NCBI GenBank assembly: GCA_013694885.1
Contig: JACDBO010000013.1
Location: 1-9,555, forward strand
Reading direction: 5' to 3'
Length of the DNA stretch: 9,555 bases
Origin: Chloroflexia bacterium
GTDB taxonomy: Bacteria > Chloroflexota > Chloroflexia > Thermomicrobiales > UBA6265
In this document: piece by piece, positions 6,214-9,555 of the stretch
Layout: every line of letters begins with the position of its first letter
Numbering within the stretch: the first letter of the stretch is position 1
Translations under genes and position numbers: made by a program
Notes under the pieces: model-generated
Database searches by the model: none
Seen by the model: only the letters and a program-made list of their open reading frames with translations
What the model was told of the DNA's origin: nothing

Positions 6214-7026
6214 TTGCACGAGAATGCCTGGCTCTACGAACTTGAGAATCGCGGGTTCGACGTCGATCTGCCGTTTTGGGTATCGCTGCTCGACGACTAT
6301 CAACCGACGTGTGTGCTGGACATCGCATGCGGGACCGGGCGCATCACGTTTCCGCTGCTGACCTCAGGCCGCGCGCAGGATCAATCGTTCCAGATCGTCG
6401 GACTCGACAACAGCCCGTGGATGTTGGAGTTGGCGCGAGAGCGAGCCGAACTCCTCAGTGAGCGCGACATGAACGCGGTGCATTTTGTCGAGGGCGACAT
6501 GCGCGACTTCGACCTCAATCAAACCTTCGACCTGATCGTGGTCGGCTTCAATTCGCTCGCCTACATCTACACGCTCGACGACCATCGAGACTGCCTGCGA
6601 TCGATCCGCCGCCACCTTGCGCCCGGTGGCCATTTCGCGATCGACCTCATCGTGCCGCAGCTATCCTACCTCGCGGAGGCCCAGACTTCGGTTCCCGTGA
6701 TGCGACTCGAACTCGATGTGACCGCGCCCGAGCAGGGTGTCAAGCGCCTGCTGCGGTTCGCCACCGAGCGGTTCGACCCAATCTCTCAAACCGACGACAC
6801 GACGTACTTCTACGAGATCTACTACACCGACGGCCGCCAGGAGCGATTCACCGATGACCTGGCGTGGCACATGTATTTCCCGCGGGAATTGACTATGCTG
6901 CTCGAAGATGCGGGGTTCCGCACTGTCGAGCGCTATGGCTCATACCAGAAGACGTCGTTCGGACCCCGCTCCATGCACTACCTCTGGGTGATGACCGCCG
7001 ATAACCTAGAACTGAAGACTGAGTGA
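6214..7026 (+). CDS. Class I SAM-dependent methyltransferase
   Basis: This 270-residue cytoplasmic protein has a Rossmann-type AdoMet-binding core. Motif I is VLDIACGTGRITF (34-46). The acidic residue at the end of strand 2 is Asp65 in VGLDNSPWM. GDMRDF (94-99) follows, then FDLIVVGFNSLAYI (105-118) at strand 4 and LAPGGHFAIDL (135-145) after helix D. The C-terminal third (YFYEIYYTDG, then a TMLLEDAGF(R)TVERYG ending) resembles small-molecule methyltransferases of the Methyltransf_25 / amino-sugar N-methyltransferase kind. It lacks motifs of DNA or rRNA methyltransferases such as NPPY. The start is TTG 6214, fixed by the strong ribosome site just upstream; the longer open frame reaches back into the MFS gene. 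Position 25 bp behind the MFS gene suggests joint expression, perhaps to modify a compound that is exported, but this is inference. The acceptor substrate is unknown. Confidence 0.85.
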   Translation: MHENAWLYELENRGFDVDLPFWVSLLDDYQPTCVLDIACGTGRITFPLLTSGRAQDQSFQIVGLDNSPWMLELARERAELLSERDMNAVHFVEGDMRDFDLNQTFDLIVVGFNSLAYIYTLDDHRDCLRSIRRHLAPGGHFAIDLIVPQLSYLAEAQTSVPVMRLELDVTAPEQGVKRLLRFATERFDPISQTDDTTYFYEIYYTDGRQERFTDDLAWHMYFPRELTMLLEDAGFRTVERYGSYQKTSFGPRSMHYLWVMTADNLELKTE

Positions 7027-7095
7027 GTTTTCCAGGCATGCGCTGTACCCACACCGCGTGTCACATCAGAGGAGATCGCGTGGGCAACGGCTCAA

Positions 7096-7131
7096 TCCTC
7101 AGTCCTCAGTCCTTCGTTGGGCCTAGTCCTC
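7096..7131. repeat. Short 7-bp tandem repeat (TCCTCAG) in the convergent gap
   Basis: TCCTCAG occurs at 7096-7102 and 7103-7109, followed by a partial TCCT copy (7110-7113); AGTCCTC recurs once more at 7125-7131, running into the aminotransferase stop codon. The 96-bp gap (7027-7122) lies between converging genes and should hold terminators, yet I see no GC hairpin with a T-run on either strand. CAACG/CGTTG and GAGGA/TCCTC pairings exist but with loops over 20 nt. Confidence 0.4.
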
Positions 7132-8550
7132 TATCTCACTCCGGTGCTCGTTTTCGGCGATGGTGAGAGCCTCGTCGGCGATGGCGATCATTCGGTCGAT
7201 CTGGGCGCGCTCCGTCACCAACGGGGGCGCGAAATGCATGAAGTTTCTGGTGCGGGTGATCAGCCCACGCTCGGTGACGAGTTGGTTGACCCGCTTGACG
7301 AACGGTGAGCGCTCACCCCAGTTGAGTTTTTTCGACTTGCTCTTGACCAGTTCGATGGCGCAGAGCAGACCTTCGCCGCGGACATCGCCGACGGTCGGGT
7401 GGTTACGCAGTTCCTCAAGCTGTGCCTTGAGATAGATCCCCTTCTCGGCCGCTTGCTCAACCAGCCGCTCGTCCTTGAAGATCTGGAGATTCTTGAGCGC
7501 CGCGGCCGCGGAGACCGGGTGCCCACCGAAGGTGAGCAAGTGTCCCATCGAGACTGTCCCTTGCTCCTTGAAGGTCTCGAAGATCGCCGGTCGGACCACC
7601 GCCGCTCCCATCGGGGCGTACCCGGATGTGAGCCCCTTGGCGATCGTCATGATATCCGGCACGAAACCGAAGTGCTCCGTTGCGAACATCTTGCCGGTCC
7701 GCCCGAAGCCGTTGATGACTTCGTCGACGATCAGCAGCACACCGTGCGTGTCGCAGATCTCGCGCAGAAGCTGCCAATACTTCGGTGAGGGAACATGGAC
7801 GCCGGCCGACGACGAGATCGGCTCGCCGATCACGCAGGCGACCGTCTCCGGCCCCTGGTGCTGGATTTCCTGGCCCACGTAAGTCGCGGCCATGATGTCG
7901 GCCTCCTCACCTTCGAGCCCGAAGTCGGAGCGGTAGCGGTTCGGGTGAGGAACGTGGGAGACGCCGTACATGAACGGACCGAAATAGGCCTCCTCTCGGG
8001 TGGCGGTGAGGCTCATGGCACCGTGCGTCATGCCGTGGTATGAGCCCCGGCGGGCGATCACCTTGTACCGCCGCGGAAAACCGCGCATCGCCTGGACCTG
8101 CTTGGCGATCTTGACCGCGGTCTCCACCGCCTCGGAACCACCTGAGCAGAAGTAGAAGCGGGAGAGGTCGCTCGGCATGAGGTCAGCCAGCGTGTGCGCC
8201 AGTTCGGCCGCCGGTGCGGTGGTGAACGCTTCGGCCGAGACATAGGCGAGTTTTTTGGCTTGCTCGGCCATTGCCTCGGCGATCTCCGCGCGCCCGTGGC
8301 CAGCGTTGACGACCCAGAGTCCGGAGATGCCGTCGAGGTACTCGTTGCCGTGGATATCCCACAACCTGGCACCTTCGGCCCGCTCGAAGACACGCAGTCC
8401 CTGCTGCTCGACGACCTCCGCCCACGTCGCCTGGTGGATCCAGACGTGGTCGAGTGCTTCCCGCTCGATCGCCGCGGCGTCCATGTCTCCAGGCACGCCA
8501 GCCGCCATCGAGGTCTGCTCGTCCTCGCCCACTGCCGGTGTCATGACCAT
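7123..8550 (-). CDS. Class III PLP-dependent aminotransferase (omega-amino acid:pyruvate type)
   Basis: This 475-residue fold-type I PLP enzyme is full length for the family. Features in order: LWDIHGNEYLDGISGLW (63-79) for the substrate-entry region; phosphate-binding SGGSEAVETAVKIA (136-149); YHG (171-173) stacking on the cofactor; GEPISSSAG (242-250); Asp276 in IVDEVINGFGRTG, which pairs with the pyridine nitrogen; and Lys305 in MTIAKGLTSGYAPMGA, the Schiff-base lysine. The pattern fits the COG0161-like branch (putrescine-, taurine- or beta-alanine-pyruvate transaminases) more than ornithine or GSA aminotransferases, but the substrate cannot be fixed from sequence. ATG 8550 has GGGAG (complement of 8555-8559) 4 nt upstream; in-frame ATG 8544 is an alternative with 10-nt spacing. 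It converges on the methyltransferase and diverges from the isomerase, so it is probably monocistronic. Its promoter region carries a dyad on the -10. Confidence 0.93.
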   Translation of the reverse strand: MVMTPAVGEDEQTSMAAGVPGDMDAAAIEREALDHVWIHQATWAEVVEQQGLRVFERAEGARLWDIHGNEYLDGISGLWVVNAGHGRAEIAEAMAEQAKKLAYVSAEAFTTAPAAELAHTLADLMPSDLSRFYFCSGGSEAVETAVKIAKQVQAMRGFPRRYKVIARRGSYHGMTHGAMSLTATREEAYFGPFMYGVSHVPHPNRYRSDFGLEGEEADIMAATYVGQEIQHQGPETVACVIGEPISSSAGVHVPSPKYWQLLREICDTHGVLLIVDEVINGFGRTGKMFATEHFGFVPDIMTIAKGLTSGYAPMGAAVVRPAIFETFKEQGTVSMGHLLTFGGHPVSAAAALKNLQIFKDERLVEQAAEKGIYLKAQLEELRNHPTVGDVRGEGLLCAIELVKSKSKKLNWGERSPFVKRVNQLVTERGLITRTRNFMHFAPPLVTERAQIDRMIAIADEALTIAENEHRSEIED

Positions 8551-8595
8551 GTTGCTCCCGCCTCTCTGCCCGCGCCGGAATCATGCCCGTCGGTC

Positions 8596-8610
8596 AGGCT
8601 CCGTCAGCCT
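8596..8610 (-). other. Small hairpin in the aminotransferase leader
   Basis: AGGCT (8596-8600) and AGCCT (8606-8610) pair around a 5-nt loop, within the predicted untranslated leader about 45-60 nt before the aminotransferase start codon. No U-tract follows on the minus strand, so it is not a terminator. Its role is unknown, and it may be chance in GC-rich DNA. Confidence 0.25.
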
Positions 8611-8643
8611 CTCGATTGCCTGGTGGAAGGTGGCTTATCCCGC

Positions 8644-8673
8644 CGCGGGAGTATAGCACCGTACCCTCCCGCG
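8644..8673. promoter_or_regulatory. Perfect inverted repeat CGCGGGAG-N14-CTCCCGCG over the aminotransferase promoter
   Basis: The arms 8644-8651 and 8666-8673 are exact 8-bp reverse complements with a 14-bp spacer; arm centres are 22 bp apart, about two helical turns, as suits a dimeric regulator binding one DNA face. The left arm overlaps the -10 hexamer and reaches to the predicted transcription start, so bound protein would block initiation. A role as a hairpin is less likely because it mostly lies upstream of the predicted start and lacks a U-run. The repressor is not encoded in this window. Confidence 0.5.
8650..8658 (-). promoter_or_regulatory. Extended -10 promoter of the aminotransferase (TGCTATACT)
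   Basis: On the minus strand TGC precedes TATACT (complement of 8650-8655), five of six bases of the consensus plus the TGn extension, about 95 bp before the aminotransferase start codon. The predicted transcription start is near 8643. The hexamer 17 bp upstream (TCAATC) is a poor -35, consistent with an extended -10 promoter. The hexamer overlaps the left arm of an inverted repeat. Confidence 0.6.
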
Positions 8674-8674
8674 A

Positions 8675-8698
8675 TTGACGTCGTTCCCCCTCGGTCAA
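8675..8698. promoter_or_regulatory. Second inverted repeat TTGAC-N14-GTCAA
   Basis: TTGAC (8675-8679) and GTCAA (8694-8698) are exact 5-bp reverse complements, again with a 14-bp spacer, starting one base after the 8644-8673 repeat. Both arms resemble a -35 box, but neither has a -10 at 16-18 bp on its strand. It may be a second operator half-site pair or chance. Confidence 0.3.
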
Positions 8699-8755
8699 CG
8701 AGCGCACGGTCGGGTCTGCTCTGGCGAGAAATATGCGGTGAGCAAGAGTGCGCCG

Positions 8756-8764
8756 TGCTACTAT
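8756..8764 (+). promoter_or_regulatory. Extended -10 promoter of glucose-6-phosphate isomerase (TGCTACTAT)
   Basis: TGC precedes TACTAT (8759-8764), five of six matches to TATAAT with one substitution at position 3 counted against it, and no clear -35 is seen upstream. The predicted start near 8771 gives a leader of about 63 nt to ATG 8834. It has the same TGC-extended form as the aminotransferase promoter. Confidence 0.45.
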
Positions 8765-8833
8765 CGGCCAGTTATCAGATTGGCTGAGGTCAGCGAACCC
8801 GCGCCAACTGGGGCACAAGGAAAACACTCTTTT

Positions 8834-9555
8834 ATGAAGGGGACTTCGGTGGCCGCACACGCTTCCCGTCTCGTTATCGACTACCGCAACGCCACCGCCG
8901 GTGCCGTCAGCGACCAGCACGGCGTCAGCGAGGCAGCGCTCGACGCCATCAGTGACAAGGTCCGTGCCGAGCATGAGCGCATCCTCCGCGAGCACGACGA
9001 GGGCGATCAGCGCTGGATGGATTTGCCCGACGACACCGCGCTTGCTGACGAAATCGTCGCGTGCGCCGAGGATGCTCGCGCGCGCTTCCGCGATTTTATC
9101 CTGGTCGGCATCGGCGGCTCGTCGCTCGGCGCGATCGCCACCGTTCAGGCGCTGACGCATCCGTTCCGCAACGTCCTACCCGACAACCGACGCGACGGGC
9201 CACGGATGTTCGTCTTCGACAATCCCGACCCGGAGAAGATCGCCGCGACGTTGGAGACGGTCGATCTCGCCAACACGCTCATCAACGTCGTCACCAAATC
9301 CGGGCAGACCGCGGAGACAATGGCCAATTTTCTGGTCGCCCGGGACGCGCTGACTACGGCCGTAGGGACCTCCGACTGCGCCCAGCAGGTCGTGGCCACT
9401 ACGGACCCGAAGGAGGGTCTGCTTCGTCAGCTCGCCGACCAGGAGGGCTACCGGACCTTCCCCGTGCCACCCGGTGTCGATGGCCGGCAAACGGTACTCA
9501 GCGCCGTCGGGTTGCTGCCCGCAGCGTTATGCGGCATCGACATCCACCAGCTCCT
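8834..9555 (+). CDS. pgi: Glucose-6-phosphate isomerase (partial, C-terminus outside window)
   Basis: This glycolytic enzyme interconverts glucose-6-phosphate and fructose-6-phosphate in the cytoplasm. The first 240 codons are present and no stop is reached. Seen in order (from ATG 8834): RWMDLPDD (60-67), the first nucleotide-fold motif VGIGGSSLGA (91-100), the sugar-phosphate loop VVTKSGQTAETMANF (152-166) and GRQTVLSAVGLLPAAL (217-232). The short N-terminus resembles thermophile-type bacterial isomerases rather than the 550-residue E. coli form. At the usual GGR(F/Y)S motif this protein reads VDGRQT: Arg218 is kept but the aromatic residue is Gln and the first Gly is Asp. ATG 8834 has AAGGA 12 nt upstream. 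In-frame GTG 8849 has AGGGG 6 nt upstream and is a good alternative, five residues shorter. An N-terminal transaldolase fusion, known in some bacteria, is absent; a C-terminal one cannot be judged. Confidence 0.92.
   Translation, partial: MKGTSVAAHASRLVIDYRNATAGAVSDQHGVSEAALDAISDKVRAEHERILREHDEGDQRWMDLPDDTALADEIVACAEDARARFRDFILVGIGGSSLGAIATVQALTHPFRNVLPDNRRDGPRMFVFDNPDPEKIAATLETVDLANTLINVVTKSGQTAETMANFLVARDALTTAVGTSDCAQQVVATTDPKEGLLRQLADQEGYRTFPVPPGVDGRQTVLSAVGLLPAALCGIDIHQL

Larger units (their letters stand above)
8551..8833. other. Divergent regulatory region between aminotransferase and glucose-6-phosphate isomerase
   Basis: These 283 bp hold no credible gene. They contain, from left to right: the aminotransferase ribosome site (8555-8559), a small hairpin AGGCT-N5-AGCCT (8596-8610) in the aminotransferase leader, an extended -10 on the minus strand (8650-8658) within a 30-bp inverted repeat (8644-8673), a second inverted repeat (8675-8698), an extended -10 on the plus strand (8756-8764), and AAGGA (8817-8821) before the isomerase. 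I compared the leader by eye with common riboswitch cores (TPP, glycine, guanidine, cobalamin) and saw no match. Confidence 0.65.

Noticed and set aside
7027..7060. ACAC-CGC-GTGT hairpin after the methyltransferase as a terminator
   Set aside because: The stem is only 4 bp, with a 3-nt loop and no following T-run.
8675..8680. TTGACG as a -35 box for the isomerase
   Set aside because: No -10 lies 16-18 bp downstream; the better -10 (8759-8764) is far beyond that distance.
8594..9160. 188-codon minus-strand open frame across the isomerase start
   Set aside because: It is antisense to well-supported isomerase motifs and runs through the divergent promoter region.

Overview
The window is GC-rich, densely coding bacterial DNA with frequent GTG/TTG starts and short intergenic gaps. 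Several proteins have a character I associate with the Chloroflexota, particularly Thermomicrobia/Sphaerobacter-like lineages: a CxxC-x17-CxxC zinc-ribbon protein, an ABC-2 exporter with two dissimilar permeases, and a short N-terminal form of glucose-6-phosphate isomerase. That placement is an inference from protein style, not a database result. I see no rRNA, tRNA, CRISPR array, insertion sequence or phage gene.

Layout. Positions 1-1362 (minus strand) hold the N-terminal three quarters of an M3B oligoendopeptidase F, cut off by the left edge. A 183-bp divergent intergenic region with a small perfect dyad follows. Next comes a plus-strand ABC exporter operon of two different ABC-2 permeases (1546-2343 and 2336-3157, overlapping by 8 bp) and its ATPase (3201-4223). 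A 227-bp spacer then carries a possible extended -10 element and a 14-bp palindrome. It leads to a second plus-strand unit: a small double zinc-ribbon protein (4451-4810), an MFS efflux-type transporter (4839-6188) and a class I SAM-dependent methyltransferase starting at TTG (6214-7026), with gaps of only 28 and 25 bp.

This unit converges on a minus-strand class III aminotransferase (7123-8550). The aminotransferase is divergent from a plus-strand glucose-6-phosphate isomerase (8834 to the right edge, truncated). The 283-bp region between these two carries the clearest regulatory signals in the window. There is an extended -10 (TGCTATACT) for the aminotransferase overlapped by a perfect 8-bp inverted repeat with a 14-bp spacer, a second inverted repeat beside it with the same spacer length, and an extended -10 (TGCTACTAT) facing the isomerase.

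How the genes may work together. The middle of the window reads as two adjacent export-related units: a three-component ABC-2 exporter, then zinc ribbon + MFS + methyltransferase. An efflux or modification role against a small toxic molecule is a reasonable hypothesis, but the substrate cannot be read from sequence. The outer genes (peptidase, aminotransferase, isomerase) are ordinary metabolism. I found no convincing new defence or mobile system. The best leads are the dyad on the aminotransferase promoter, the palindromes upstream of the two transporter units, and an unusual residue pattern at the usual catalytic-arginine motif of the isomerase.
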